Source of the DNA: Pseudomonas thivervalensis
Lineage (GTDB): Bacteria; Pseudomonadota; Gammaproteobacteria; Pseudomonadales; Pseudomonadaceae
NCBI RefSeq assembly: GCF_001269655.1
Contig: NZ_LHVE01000020.1
Span: forward strand, 558,001-622,000
Reading direction: 5' to 3'
DNA length: 64,000 bases
A program made the translations under genes and the position numbers. Numbering within the stretch: the first letter of the stretch is position 1; each line of letters opens with the position of its first letter. The notes beneath the pieces are model-generated. The model was not told the origin of the DNA and searched no databases. It saw only the letters and a list, made by a program, of their open reading frames with translations. Of this stretch, positions 19,020-27,880 are shown one piece after another.

Positions 19020-19919
19020 TCAGTCCAGCTGTTGCGCCAACACGGCAATGTGCTCCGGCCCGATCCCACAGCAGCCGCCCAGGTGGTTGGCCCCGCGCTT
19101 GCGCCAGTCCGCCGCCCATTGCAGATAACCCGGTGGGTCGAGGTCTTCGCGCAGCGGGTCCAAACCATCGTTGGCCGTCGCTTCCTTCGGTTGCGGCGGG
19201 AAGGCGTTGGCGTAGGCACCGATGTCGATCTTCACCCCCAAGCGCTCGAAGGTGGCCCGCGCCGCATCGATGGCCGCGCCGATCACTTCCGGTTGGCTGC
19301 AGTTGAACAACAGCACTTCGACGCCCAGCTCGGCCGCTACTGCCGCGGCGTCCGCCACCGGCTCGCCGGAGCGCAGGCGCGGCACTTCATCGGTGTCTTC
19401 GTCTTTCAGGGTGAACGACAGCCAGAACGGCTTGCCGTCTTTCGGCAACCCGGCGTGAATCGCCCGCGCTTCGACCGTGGAGCTTTGGGTCTCGGCCAGC
19501 CACAGGTCGACATGGGGCGCCAGGCCGTTCACCAGGGGCGCCAACAGTTCACTGGCGCGGGAAGCGTCGAACAGGTCCGGCCGATAGGAGCCGAACAGCG
19601 GCGGCAACGACCCGGCTACCCGCACCGCTTTGCCTGAAGCCTGCACCGCCCGTTGCGCCAACTCGCCAGCCAGCGCAGCCAAGGCCTGGCCTTCGGCGGC
19701 GAACCGCGCTTCGCCAATATGAAACGGCACCACGGCATAGCTGTTGCTCGTGATCACGTTGGCGCCGCTGGCAATGTAGGCCGCATGCACGGCTTCCACC
19801 GCCTGGGGCGCTTCGCTCAAGGCCAGCGCCGACCACTCGGGCTGTCGGAACGGCGCGCCACGGCGTTGCAGTTCACGGCCCATGCCGCCATCGAGAATAA
19901 CTGTCGTTACTGCGCCCAT
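19020..19919 (-). CDS. mmuM: Homocysteine S-methyltransferase
   Basis: This zinc-dependent methyltransferase makes methionine from homocysteine with S-methylmethionine (or SAM) as donor. From ATG 19919 it is 299 residues with the family start VTTVILDGGMGRELQRRG and the three zinc-ligand cysteines C207 (FNCSQPE) and C283/C284 (GGCCGIGPEHI). In-frame alternatives at 19934 (ATG) and 19955 (GTG) exist, and none has a convincing ribosome-binding site. It is divergent from an amino-acid-type ABC binding protein and permease across less than 115 bp, which suggests that pair imports S-methylmethionine or a related sulfur amino acid (inference). Confidence 0.9.
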   Translation of the reverse strand: MGAVTTVILDGGMGRELQRRGAPFRQPEWSALALSEAPQAVEAVHAAYIASGANVITSNSYAVVPFHIGEARFAAEGQALAALAGELAQRAVQASGKAVRVAGSLPPLFGSYRPDLFDASRASELLAPLVNGLAPHVDLWLAETQSSTVEARAIHAGLPKDGKPFWLSFTLKDEDTDEVPRLRSGEPVADAAAVAAELGVEVLLFNCSQPEVIGAAIDAARATFERLGVKIDIGAYANAFPPQPKEATANDGLDPLREDLDPPGYLQWAADWRKRGANHLGGCCGIGPEHIAVLAQQLD

Positions 19920-20032
19920 ATGCGATTCACTCATAAGCTTATGAAAAATACTCACTACCGGAGTTGTTCTTATAACTATTTAATACGCACCATTCAGAGA
20001 ACTACAACTTATTTTTCTAACAGGGCCCTCAC

Positions 20033-20854
20033 ATGAAATTACAACCATTGCTGGCCCTGGGCCTGACGCTGCTGGCTGCCTCCTCGCAAGCATTCGCCGG
20101 CGCCACGCTGGATCGCATCGAACAGAAAAAAGAGTTGGTTGGTGTGCTGATGGAAAGTTATCCGCCTTTCTCGTTCCTCAACGATCAGAACCAGCTCGAC
20201 GGTTTTGACGTGGACGTCGCCAAGGCCGTGGCGCAGAAACTGGGCGTGAAGCTGCGCCTGGAAACGCCGTCCTGGGACGTGATCGCGGCCGGTCACTGGA
20301 GCGGGCGCTATGACATCTGCATCTGCTCGATGACGCCGAGCAAGGCCCGCGCCGAAGTGTTCGACTTCCCGGTGCAGTATTACGCTTCGCCAGCGGTGAT
20401 CGTGGTCAACGCCAAGGACGACCGTATCCACGGCGCCAAGGACCTGAGCGGCAAGAAGGTTGGCCTGACCAGCGCCTCCAGCTACGAGAGCTACCTGAAC
20501 AAGAACCTGGTGATCGAAGGCGCCGAGGACACCCAACTGAGCTACCCGTTCGAGGACGTGCAGATCGCCCCCTACGACACCGACAACGTGGCGTTCCAGG
20601 ACCTGGGCCTGGGCGCCGGGGTGCGCCTGGACGCAGTGCTGACCAACCTGGTGACCGCGCAGCCGCGCCTGACCGAAGACAAGCGCTTCAAGCTGGCCGG
20701 CGCGTCGCTCTACTCCGAACCGAACTCGGTGGCCATCGAAAAGGGCGACGCCCAATGGGACAGCAAGGTGCGTGAAGTCTTTGCCCAGTTGAAACAGGAC
20801 GGCACCTTGAGCAAACTCTCGCAGAAATGGATCGGCGCCGACATCACCCAATGA
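20033..20854 (+). CDS. Amino-acid ABC transporter substrate-binding protein (family 3)
   Basis: This 273-residue periplasmic protein has signal peptide KLQPLLALGLTLLAASSQAFA and family-3 (SBP_bac_3) hallmarks: LVGVLMESYPPFSFLNDQNQLDGFDVDVAKAVA, DICICSMTPSKARAEVFDFP (the usual T-x-x-R ligand segment reads S-K-A-R-A) and LSGKKVGLTSASSYE. ATG 20033 follows AGGG. The next gene, the permease, overlaps it by four bases (ATGA). Ligand is unknown; the divergent mmuM gene points to a methylated or sulfur amino acid. Confidence 0.9.
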   Translation: MKLQPLLALGLTLLAASSQAFAGATLDRIEQKKELVGVLMESYPPFSFLNDQNQLDGFDVDVAKAVAQKLGVKLRLETPSWDVIAAGHWSGRYDICICSMTPSKARAEVFDFPVQYYASPAVIVVNAKDDRIHGAKDLSGKKVGLTSASSYESYLNKNLVIEGAEDTQLSYPFEDVQIAPYDTDNVAFQDLGLGAGVRLDAVLTNLVTAQPRLTEDKRFKLAGASLYSEPNSVAIEKGDAQWDSKVREVFAQLKQDGTLSKLSQKWIGADITQ

Positions 20855-21684
20855 CTTCTTTTCCACCGCCTCAGCCACCGCCTACGGTGGCTGAATCACG
20901 CCTGCAAAAAATCTTCGGCTTTCGCACCCGGCTGTACCTGACCTGGGCGGCCATGCTGGTGCTGTTCGCGAGTTTCTTCCTGAGCTTCGACCTGAAGTTC
21001 TCCATCATCCTCGACAAACTGCCGAACCTGCTGGGCATGCATTTGGCGCCCAATGGCTTTTTGCAGGGCGCGGTGCTGACGTTGTTTTTGTGCCTGTGTT
21101 CGATCGTCGCCTCGTCATTGCTGGGCTTCATCACCGCCCTGGCGCGGCTGTCCAGCAGCGCGGTGGCGTTCGGCATCGCCAGTTTCTATGCGTCGTTCTT
21201 TCGCGGCACGCCACTGCTGATCCAGATTCTGTTGATCTACCTGGGCTTGCCTCAACTGGGTGTCGTCCCGGGCGCCGTCGCTGCCGGGATCATTGCCCTG
21301 TCGCTGAACTACGGCGCCTACCTGAGCGAGATCTTCCGCGCCGGCATCCTCGGCGTCCCCAACGGCCAACGCGAAGCCTCCCTGGCCCTGGGCTTGAGCG
21401 AAACCGTGATCTTCTGGCGCGTCACCCTGCCCCAGGCCATGCGCACTATCATTCCGCCGACGACCAACCAGTTTATCTCCATGCTCAAGGACTCCTCGCT
21501 GATCTCGGTGATGGGGGTTTGGGAGGTGATGTTTCTGGCGCAGTCTTATGGGCGTTCCAGTTATCGTTATATCGAGATGCTGACGACGGCGGCGATTATC
21601 TATTGGTTGATGTCCATTGCGCTGGAGCTGATTCAGGCGCGGATGGAGCGGCACTATGGGAAGGCTTATCTGAATAATCGTTGA
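20851..21684 (+). CDS. Amino-acid ABC transporter permease (HisM/GlnP type)
   Basis: This 277-residue inner-membrane permease has several hydrophobic helices and the conserved EAA loop near AGILGVPNGQREASLALGLS, where it contacts the ATPase, then LPQAMRTIIPPTTNQFISMLKDSSL as in polar-amino-acid permeases. It overlaps the binding-protein gene as ATGA. No ATP-binding subunit follows; the next 750 bases have no intact gene, so the energising ATPase must be encoded elsewhere or shared. Confidence 0.9.
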   Translation: MTSFPPPQPPPTVAESRLQKIFGFRTRLYLTWAAMLVLFASFFLSFDLKFSIILDKLPNLLGMHLAPNGFLQGAVLTLFLCLCSIVASSLLGFITALARLSSSAVAFGIASFYASFFRGTPLLIQILLIYLGLPQLGVVPGAVAAGIIALSLNYGAYLSEIFRAGILGVPNGQREASLALGLSETVIFWRVTLPQAMRTIIPPTTNQFISMLKDSSLISVMGVWEVMFLAQSYGRSSYRYIEMLTTAAIIYWLMSIALELIQARMERHYGKAYLNNR

Positions 21685-21741
21685 GCTGTTCCGAGGTGCC
21701 TTTGAGGACAGTGTGCATATCCATTTCTGCGGTCACGGCCA

Positions 21742-21946
21742 CTTAGGGTTCCGCCCTGACGGCAGCTCACTGTTGAGAAGCTCGGAAGCAGTCAAAAGTA
21801 AGCAAAACGCTTCTGCCCCACCACTTGGCACCTCGCCTAGGCTCGGCGTCCCGTTAACCACGATGGCTGAACGAAGGAATTGCGCAGTGGGCAACCCGGC
21901 ATTCCGGCTTTTCGAAAGTGACCCGCCGTCAGGGCGGAACCCTAAG
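21742..21946. mobile_element. MITE-like element with 22-bp perfect terminal inverted repeats
   Basis: Positions 21742-21763 (beginning CTTAGGGTTCCGCCC) and 21925-21946 are perfect 22-bp inverted repeats bounding a 205-bp segment without a convincing gene. Partial complementarity continues a few bases inward. The element ends where the reading frame of a small protein (21947-22068, - strand) stops looking like its family, so it appears to have inserted into or recombined at that gene. I recall similar sequence scattered in P. fluorescens genomes, but cannot check it. Confidence 0.5.
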
Positions 21947-22068
21947 TCTCGGCCGGCTCTGATGCGATGCGCAGCAGTTTCCAGAAGATCGGAGGCACCA
22001 GCTTCTGTGTCGATAAACAGTGTGGCGCCGACGCTGGTATTGGCTTGAACGGCGTGGTACCTGATCAT
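21947..22068 (-). pseudogene. Truncated small-protein gene (DUF3077-like) broken at the MITE-like element
   Basis: From ATG 22068 the frame reads MIRYHAVQANTSVGATLF, then ASDLLETAAHRIRAGRDL, resembling the short Pseudomonas DUF3077-type proteins, in which this helix should continue for another 30-40 residues. Instead the frame runs straight into the terminal repeat of the MITE-like element, giving an unrelated tail. AAGAGAG lies upstream as a ribosome-binding site. The family assignment is from memory and tentative. Confidence 0.4.
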
Positions 22069-22091
22069 CGGGTTGCTCTCTTGAGTTGGGA

Positions 22092-22130
22092 GCTACCACC
22101 GTTCGCGGCTAAACGAATGTAGGTGGCAGC
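22092..22130 (-). other. Leader hairpin upstream of the truncated small gene
   Basis: Read on the - strand, GCTGCCACC and GGTGGTAGC form a 9-bp stem with one G-T wobble-type mismatch around a 21-nt loop, ending about 24 bases before the small gene's start. A second small stem, CCGGA/TCCGG, lies near 22158. The remaining 22131-22433 shows no gene; it must hold the promoter of the autotransporter gene. Confidence 0.35.
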
Positions 22131-22433
22131 TGTACGCGGGTTAGCCGACCGGACAAGAGAATCCGGCACACCCGAAGATGTCCCCCGCACAGCCGCCATA
22201 AATCTAGTAATGCTGCCGCGTCCGACCAGATTTGACCTGCATGACCTGGTCGCCCCCCCTCAGACTTCAATCAAACAGAAATATCTACACATGCTGTAGG
22301 GCAATGCCTCAGGCCATGGAAGCCAACGCAACGATGCCCTGATTGCAGCAAAAGCAGCCTACAGATTTCATCCGCTGTGTCTTGCCCACCGCAAGGAGAT
22401 GGCTGGCATCGCGTTCCGGGGTGAGTTTTTAAA

Positions 22434-24392
22434 GTGCGGGTTCCCTTCATGAGAGACCGCACGATGCCTACCCCACCTGTGTACCCACCCCGACACCTCG
22501 CCCTGGCGATTGCCTTGGTGCTCGGTTGCGCCGATGTTTCGATGGCCCGGCAATCGACCGATGATGCTGTTGCTCCCCCCTCTGAAACAGCCCCCCAGCC
22601 GCAAACCCAACCCGAAAATTCGACCAAGGCGTCCAGCAGACCGCCCAAGTTCACAACCATGGAAGGCGAATGGTCGCGCCACATCAGTTTCAGCCATAAA
22701 GGCCGGGTTGCGGCGGACACCCAATTTCGCAACCTCGGCCGAATTGGTGCCGAGATAGAGGTTGCCGGCGACTTTCATAACGAGGGAAGCGTGGGCAAGT
22801 CTGTTTTCGTGGACCAGACTGGCACGTTTAGCGGTCCTGGCACCGTCAACGCGCTGAAGGTGCACGGCCAGTTGGCGGTCGACCCCGAGAGAGGGGCGCC
22901 GACGATCAAAAGGAATCTTGAATTGGCGCCAGGCGCAACATTGCTCTACGGCATCCATCCAAACGGCGGCAGCGCCACGATCAAAGTCGGCGGCACCGCG
23001 AAACTGGGCAATGCATCGCTGAAAATCGTCAACGTGCCCGGTGAATACATCGGCACCAGCAATCACGTCGTGATCGATGCAAAGAAGGTGGATGGGGAGT
23101 TCGGGGCGATCGTCAATGAACTTGCGTTCATGACAGCGACGGTGGACTACACCGCAAAACAGGTGGGCCTGACCTACACGCGTAATGAAGTTCAGTTTGA
23201 AGATGCAGCAACCACGGACAACGCACGGAAATTCGTGGCCAGTATCGAAGAGCCGCAACAGGTGGCACCGCCAGAGCCAACCCCCATTGTCGCCCCGGCC
23301 ATCGCTCAGGTGTCTGCGGTTAAGCCAGACAACCATGGCGTGACACACATTCCCACCGAACCACCAAGAACCATCAATACCGAAGCGCCACCCAATACCG
23401 CCATCAATGCCCTGCTCGGCACCGATATGATTACGGCGGCCAACGCCATTGATCAACTGAGTGGCTACCACACCGCTGATCTGGGCAACGCCACCTTGAG
23501 CAGCGTCGCACCGATCAGCACCGGCGTGCTCTCGGCCATGGACTCGATACAAGCAGGAAACACACGGGGCGACGGTCAGGTCTGGGTCCAGGCCATCGGC
23601 AACAGCGGCAGTCTCGGCAAGCCATTGGGCGGTTACGCCCTGAAGCATAAGACCGAGGGCTTGATGCTGGGAACCGACTGGGTCGTCAGCCCTGCCTGGC
23701 GCCTGGGAATCATCGGCGGCAAGACCCAAACCCGCTTGGACAGCCATCAATTCGATGGCCGGCTCGACAGCTGGCTGGTGGGCGCCTACGCCTTGCGCCA
23801 GGAAGGGCCGTTGGCGCTGCGGCTGGGGGCCGTTTATGGCAACCATGACGGCAGCACCAAGCGCCATGTCGCATTCAATGGTTTCAGGGATCGCCTCAAG
23901 GGTCGTTACGACGCCACGACGCAACAGGTCTTCGGACAGGTCGGCTACAACCTGGATATTGGACATTTCGATATCGAACCCTATGTCCAGGTGGGTTACC
24001 AGCGCTATCAACGCGATGCCTATACCGAAAAAGGTGGAGACGCCGCATTGCAGTACAACGGCCAGGCACAAGAACACTACAGCAGCGACCTCGGCCTGCG
24101 CCTCGCCCGCCCTTTGGTTTTCGACCGAGGCATGCGATTAACACCGCGGCTGGATGTCGGCTGGAAACACTTGTACGGCAACGTCAGGGGCACATCCCAC
24201 CAACGTCTGGTAAGCGGCGGCGGCACCTATACGATCGAAGGGGTCGAACTGGACCGCGACAGCATTCTGCTGCAAGCGGGACTGGACCTGGCCGTTTCGC
24301 CCCGGCATACCTTTGGATTGAGCTACAGCGGTGAAACCGGCAAGGACAACCGCAACGGTGCCCTGATGGGCCAGTGGCGAATGATGTTCTGA
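22434..24392 (+). CDS. Autotransporter with outer-membrane beta-barrel (type Va)
   Basis: This 652-residue secreted/outer-membrane protein has a signal-like segment (HLALAIALVLGCADVSMA), a glycine/valine-rich beta-helical passenger to about 270, a proline-rich linker (PPEPTPIVAPAIAQ and neighbours) and a C-terminal autotransporter barrel from about 365 (GDGQVWVQAIGNSGSLG) ending in ...QWRMMF, with the terminal aromatic residue needed for BAM recognition. The passenger is short and carries no recognised enzymatic domain. I choose GTG 22434 because GGTGAG sits 8-9 nt upstream; ATGs at 22449 and 22464 are alternatives. The terminator after it serves the opposite strand. Confidence 0.85.
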   Translation: MRVPFMRDRTMPTPPVYPPRHLALAIALVLGCADVSMARQSTDDAVAPPSETAPQPQTQPENSTKASSRPPKFTTMEGEWSRHISFSHKGRVAADTQFRNLGRIGAEIEVAGDFHNEGSVGKSVFVDQTGTFSGPGTVNALKVHGQLAVDPERGAPTIKRNLELAPGATLLYGIHPNGGSATIKVGGTAKLGNASLKIVNVPGEYIGTSNHVVIDAKKVDGEFGAIVNELAFMTATVDYTAKQVGLTYTRNEVQFEDAATTDNARKFVASIEEPQQVAPPEPTPIVAPAIAQVSAVKPDNHGVTHIPTEPPRTINTEAPPNTAINALLGTDMITAANAIDQLSGYHTADLGNATLSSVAPISTGVLSAMDSIQAGNTRGDGQVWVQAIGNSGSLGKPLGGYALKHKTEGLMLGTDWVVSPAWRLGIIGGKTQTRLDSHQFDGRLDSWLVGAYALRQEGPLALRLGAVYGNHDGSTKRHVAFNGFRDRLKGRYDATTQQVFGQVGYNLDIGHFDIEPYVQVGYQRYQRDAYTEKGGDAALQYNGQAQEHYSSDLGLRLARPLVFDRGMRLTPRLDVGWKHLYGNVRGTSHQRLVSGGGTYTIEGVELDRDSILLQAGLDLAVSPRHTFGLSYSGETGKDNRNGALMGQWRMMF

Positions 24393-24397
24393 CAGGC

Positions 24398-24425
24398 AAA
24401 AAAAAAGGGGAGCACATGCCCCCCC
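24398..24425 (-). terminator. Rho-independent terminator of the pyc operon
   Basis: On the - strand a GGGG-CATGTGCT-CCCC hairpin is followed by nine T residues, about 32 bases after the pycB stop codon. The geometry is that of an intrinsic terminator for the pycA-pycB transcript. Confidence 0.8.
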
Positions 24426-24456
24426 GAGGTTAAAGCGTTGTATCGAGGCTGTTCAG

Positions 24457-26265
24457 TCAGCCTTCGATCTCGATCAGGATCTCGCCCGGGTTGACCCGGT
24501 CGCCCTTGGCCACGTGAATGGCGGTGACCTTGCCGGCGATGGCCGCCTGCACTTCGGTTTCCATCTTCATGGCTTCGGTGATCAGCACCGCTTGGCCGGC
24601 CTTCACCACGTCGCCTTCCTTGACCAGGACATCGACGATGTTGCCCGGCATGGTGGTGCTGACATGGCCTGGCGCAGTGGCTTGCTTGCGCTTGCTGCTG
24701 CCGCCGCCGACGAATTCATTGAGCGGTTCGAACACGACCTCTTCCGGCATGCCATCGATGGACAGGTAGAAGTGACGCTTGCCTTCGGCCTTGACGCCCA
24801 CACCGGTGATGTCGACGCGGTAGGTTTCGCCATGAACGTCGATGACGAACTCGGTCGGCACGCCTTCGCCGCCTGCGGAACTCACGCTGCCTGCCTCAGG
24901 GATCGGCAGCAGCACTTCCGGGGTCAAGGTGCCGGCTTCGCGTTCTTCGAGGAACTTGCGACCGATGTCCGGGAACATGGCGTAGGTCAGCACGTCCTCT
25001 TCGGACTTGGCCAGTGCACCGATTTCGCCACGCAGCTTGGTCATTTCCGGCTTGAGCAAATCGGCCGGACGCACGTCGATCACTTCTTCGCTACCGATGG
25101 CCTGGCGACGCAGCTTCTCACTCACCGAGCCCGGCGCCTTGCCGTAGCCGCCCTGCAGATAGAGCTTCACTTCGTTGGTGATGGTCTTGTAGCGTTCACC
25201 GGCCAAGACGTTGAAGAACGCCTGGGTGCCGACGATCTGCGAGGTCGGGGTCACCAGGGGCGGGAAGCCGAGGTCTTCGCGCACGCGCGGGATCTCCGCC
25301 AGCACTTCGTTCATCCGGTTCAGTGCGCCCTGCTCTTTCAACTGGTTGGCAAGGTTGGAGATCATCCCGCCCGGTACCTGGTTGACCTGGACGCGGGTGT
25401 CCACGGCGGTGAACTCACTTTCGAACTGGTGGTACTTCTTGCGCACGGCGTAGAAGTACAGGCCGATTTCCTGCAGCAGCTCCAGGTCCAGCCCGGTGTC
25501 GAATTCACTGCCTTTAAGGGCCGCGACCATCGATTCGGTGCCCGGATGGCTGGTGCCCCAGGCGAAGCTGGAGATCGCGGTGTCGATGTGGTCGGCACCG
25601 TTTTCGACGGCCTTGAGCTGGCACATCGCGGCCAGGCCGGCGGTGTCGTGGGAGTGGATGAACACCGGCAACGATTGCTCGCTCTTCAGCGCTTTCACCA
25701 GCTCGCCAGTGGCATACGGGGTCAGCAGGCCGGCCATGTCCTTGATCGCCACCGAGTCGCAACCCATGGCTTCCATCTGCTTGGCCTGGGCCACGAACGC
25801 GTCGATGGTGTGCACCGGGCTGGTGGTGTAGGCGATGGTGCCCTGGGCGTGCTTGCCGGCGGCTTTCACCGCTTCGATGGCGACCCGCAGGTTCCGCACG
25901 TCGTTCATCGCATCGAAAATACGGAACACATCGATGCCGTTGACGGCGGCCTTGGCCACGAAGGCCTTGACCACGTCATCACTGTAATGGCGGTAGCCCA
26001 GCAGGTTCTGGCCGCGCAGGAGCATTTGCAAGCGCGTGTTGGGCAGCGCCGCACGCAGTTGGCGCAGGCGCTCCCACGGGTCTTCCTTCAGGAAGCGCAC
26101 GCAGGCGTCGAAGGTGGCGCCGCCCCAGACTTCCAGCGACCAATAGCCGACTTTGTCGAGCTTGTCGCAGATCGGCAGCATGTCTTCGGTGCGCATGCGG
26201 GTGGCGAGCAGCGATTGGTGGGCGTCGCGCAGGATTGTGTCGGTAACGTGGATCTTCTTGGACAT
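24457..26265 (-). CDS. pycB: Pyruvate carboxylase subunit B (carboxyltransferase plus biotin carrier)
   Basis: This cytoplasmic subunit transfers carboxyl from biotin to pyruvate, giving oxaloacetate to refill the TCA cycle. Residues 5-270 form the HMGL-like carboxyltransferase barrel (TDTILRDAHQSLLATRM; LRGQNLLGYRHYSDDVV), followed by the PYC_OADA conserved domain and a C-terminal biotinyl domain with the biotinylated lysine K567 in EAMKME. ATG 26265 is preferred (AAGGA nine nt upstream) over an ATG two codons earlier. It is also similar to the oxaloacetate decarboxylase alpha chain, but no membrane beta subunit is nearby, and the partner upstream is a biotin carboxylase, as in PA5435-PA5436. 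Confidence 0.93.
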   Translation of the reverse strand: MSKKIHVTDTILRDAHQSLLATRMRTEDMLPICDKLDKVGYWSLEVWGGATFDACVRFLKEDPWERLRQLRAALPNTRLQMLLRGQNLLGYRHYSDDVVKAFVAKAAVNGIDVFRIFDAMNDVRNLRVAIEAVKAAGKHAQGTIAYTTSPVHTIDAFVAQAKQMEAMGCDSVAIKDMAGLLTPYATGELVKALKSEQSLPVFIHSHDTAGLAAMCQLKAVENGADHIDTAISSFAWGTSHPGTESMVAALKGSEFDTGLDLELLQEIGLYFYAVRKKYHQFESEFTAVDTRVQVNQVPGGMISNLANQLKEQGALNRMNEVLAEIPRVREDLGFPPLVTPTSQIVGTQAFFNVLAGERYKTITNEVKLYLQGGYGKAPGSVSEKLRRQAIGSEEVIDVRPADLLKPEMTKLRGEIGALAKSEEDVLTYAMFPDIGRKFLEEREAGTLTPEVLLPIPEAGSVSSAGGEGVPTEFVIDVHGETYRVDITGVGVKAEGKRHFYLSIDGMPEEVVFEPLNEFVGGGSSKRKQATAPGHVSTTMPGNIVDVLVKEGDVVKAGQAVLITEAMKMETEVQAAIAGKVTAIHVAKGDRVNPGEILIEIEG

Positions 26266-26277
26266 TGTCATGATTCC

Positions 26278-27693
26278 TTACAGGCCTGCGTGGGCGGCAA
26301 TGGCGGCGGCGATGGCCAGGGCCAGCTCTTCGGGTTTGCGCTTGATCGAGTAGTTGGTCAGTTCAGGGTGGCTTTCAACGAAGCTGGTATTGAACTGGCC
26401 GCTGCGGAATTCCGGATTGCGCAGGATCTCCTGGTAATACGCGGCGGTGGTCTTGACCCCCTGCAGGCGCATGTCATCCAGGGCCCGCAGGCCACGGTCC
26501 ATCGCTTCTTCCCAGGTCAGCGCCCAGACCACCAGTTTCAGGCACATCGAATCGTAGAACGGTGGAATGGTGTAGCCGGTGTAGATCGCCGTGTCGGTGC
26601 GCACACCCGGGCCGCCAGGGGCGTAGTAGCGGGTGATCTTGCCGAAGCTGGGCAGGAAGTTGTTTTTCGGGTCCTCGGCGTTGATGCGGAACTGCAACGC
26701 AAAGCCCCGGTGCTGGATGTCTTCCTGCTTGACCGACAGCGGCAGCCCGGAGGCGATGCGGATCTGTTCGCGAACAATGTCGATACCGGTGATTTCTTCG
26801 GTGATGGTGTGTTCTACCTGCACCCGGGTGTTCATCTCCATGAAGTACACCTCGCCTTCGGCGAGCAAAAACTCCACGGTGCCGGCATTCTCGTAGCCCA
26901 CGGCCTTGGCGGCGCGCACCGACAGGTCGCCGATGTAGGCGCGCTGCTCAGGCGTCAGTTGCGGGCTCGGGGCGATTTCGATCAGCTTCTGGTTACGGCG
27001 CTGGATCGAGCAGTCCCGTTCGAACAAGTGCACGACGTTGCCGAAACTGTCGCCGAGGATCTGCGCTTCGATGTGCTTGGGATTGACGATGCATTTTTCC
27101 AGGAACACTTCCGCCGAACCGAATGCCTTGGTGGCTTCGGAAATCACCCGCGGGAAGGCCTGTTCGAGTTCTTCGCGGCTGTTGCAGCGACGGATACCGC
27201 GACCGCCACCGCCCGACGTGGCCTTGAGCATCACCGGGTAACCGATCCGATCACCTTCGGTCAGCGCCTCCTCGATGCCTGCCACGTTGCCTTCGGTGCC
27301 CGGCGTGACCGGCACACCGGCCTTGATCATGCTGCGGCGCGCTTCGGTCTTGTCGCCCATGCGGCGAATGACTTCTGCCGAGGGGCCAATGAATTTGATG
27401 CCGCGTTCCGCGCAGATGTCCGCCAGTTCGGCGTTTTCCGAAAGGAAACCGTAGCCGGGGTGCAAGGCATCACAGCCGGTTTCCACCGCCAGGTTCACCA
27501 GTTTGCGCGGGTTGAGGTAGCCGGCCAGCGGATCGGCGCCGATGCTGTGGGCCTCGTCCGCACGCTTGACATGCAACGCATGGCGGTCCGCGTCGGAGTA
27601 GACCGCGACCGAGCGAATGCCCATCTCGGCGCAAGCGCGCACGATGCGGACGGCAATCTCACCACGGTTGGCGATCAGGATCTTTGTTATCAA
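26278..27693 (-). CDS. pycA: Pyruvate carboxylase subunit A (biotin carboxylase)
   Basis: This 471-residue ATP-grasp enzyme carboxylates the biotin of PycB using bicarbonate and ATP. It shows ITKILIANRGEIAVRIVRAC at the N-terminus, the glycine-rich ATP loop KATSGGGGRGIRR, and EMNTRVQVEHTITE in the active site. The start is TTG 27693: AAGGGA lies 8 nt upstream and the conserved N-terminus begins exactly there. Twelve bases separate it from pycB. Transcription diverges from the LysR gene pycR, which very likely controls it. Confidence 0.93.
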   Translation of the reverse strand: MITKILIANRGEIAVRIVRACAEMGIRSVAVYSDADRHALHVKRADEAHSIGADPLAGYLNPRKLVNLAVETGCDALHPGYGFLSENAELADICAERGIKFIGPSAEVIRRMGDKTEARRSMIKAGVPVTPGTEGNVAGIEEALTEGDRIGYPVMLKATSGGGGRGIRRCNSREELEQAFPRVISEATKAFGSAEVFLEKCIVNPKHIEAQILGDSFGNVVHLFERDCSIQRRNQKLIEIAPSPQLTPEQRAYIGDLSVRAAKAVGYENAGTVEFLLAEGEVYFMEMNTRVQVEHTITEEITGIDIVREQIRIASGLPLSVKQEDIQHRGFALQFRINAEDPKNNFLPSFGKITRYYAPGGPGVRTDTAIYTGYTIPPFYDSMCLKLVVWALTWEEAMDRGLRALDDMRLQGVKTTAAYYQEILRNPEFRSGQFNTSFVESHPELTNYSIKRKPEELALAIAAAIAAHAGL

Positions 27694-27827
27694 TTGGAGG
27701 TTCCCTTGAGCCGGTGATACCACGGCCTGGGGTCCAGGCCGACGCGTGACCAGATGTAACAATTGGTCGCAGCTCCACACTAGTCCTGGCTGTGAATTAA
27801 CAAAAATGAATAATTATTGGGTCATGC

Positions 27828-27843
27828 ATAAGCAAAGACTTAT
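27828..27843. promoter_or_regulatory. Candidate LysR (PycR) binding site
   Basis: ATAAG-CAAAGA-CTTAT is a perfect 5-bp inverted repeat with 6-bp spacer, the T-N11-A pattern expected for LysR-type regulators. It is located in the pycA/pycR divergent intergenic region, 38 bp before the pycR ATG and 135 bp before pycA. The flanking sequence is AT-rich (AATAATTATT near 27810), consistent with promoters. Confidence 0.5.
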
Positions 27844-27880
27844 AGTTGAGCTGTCCGCCCTACCCCTGAGTGCTTAGAAA

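Noticed and set aside
21733..22068. Intact 111-codon gene on the - strand
   Set aside because: Its second half is read through the terminal inverted repeat of the MITE-like element; only the first 40 codons look like a protein, so it is listed as a truncated gene.
24457..26265. Oxaloacetate decarboxylase alpha subunit
   Set aside because: There is no membrane beta or gamma subunit, and the partner gene is a biotin carboxylase regulated by a divergent LysR gene, which fits two-subunit pyruvate carboxylase.
24514..27717. Very long open frame antisense to pycA and pycB (over 1000 codons)
   Set aside because: It is a shadow of GC-rich third positions; pycA and pycB on the other strand have complete domain motifs, while the antisense translation is low-complexity (G, H, D, V, A rich) with no recognisable domain.
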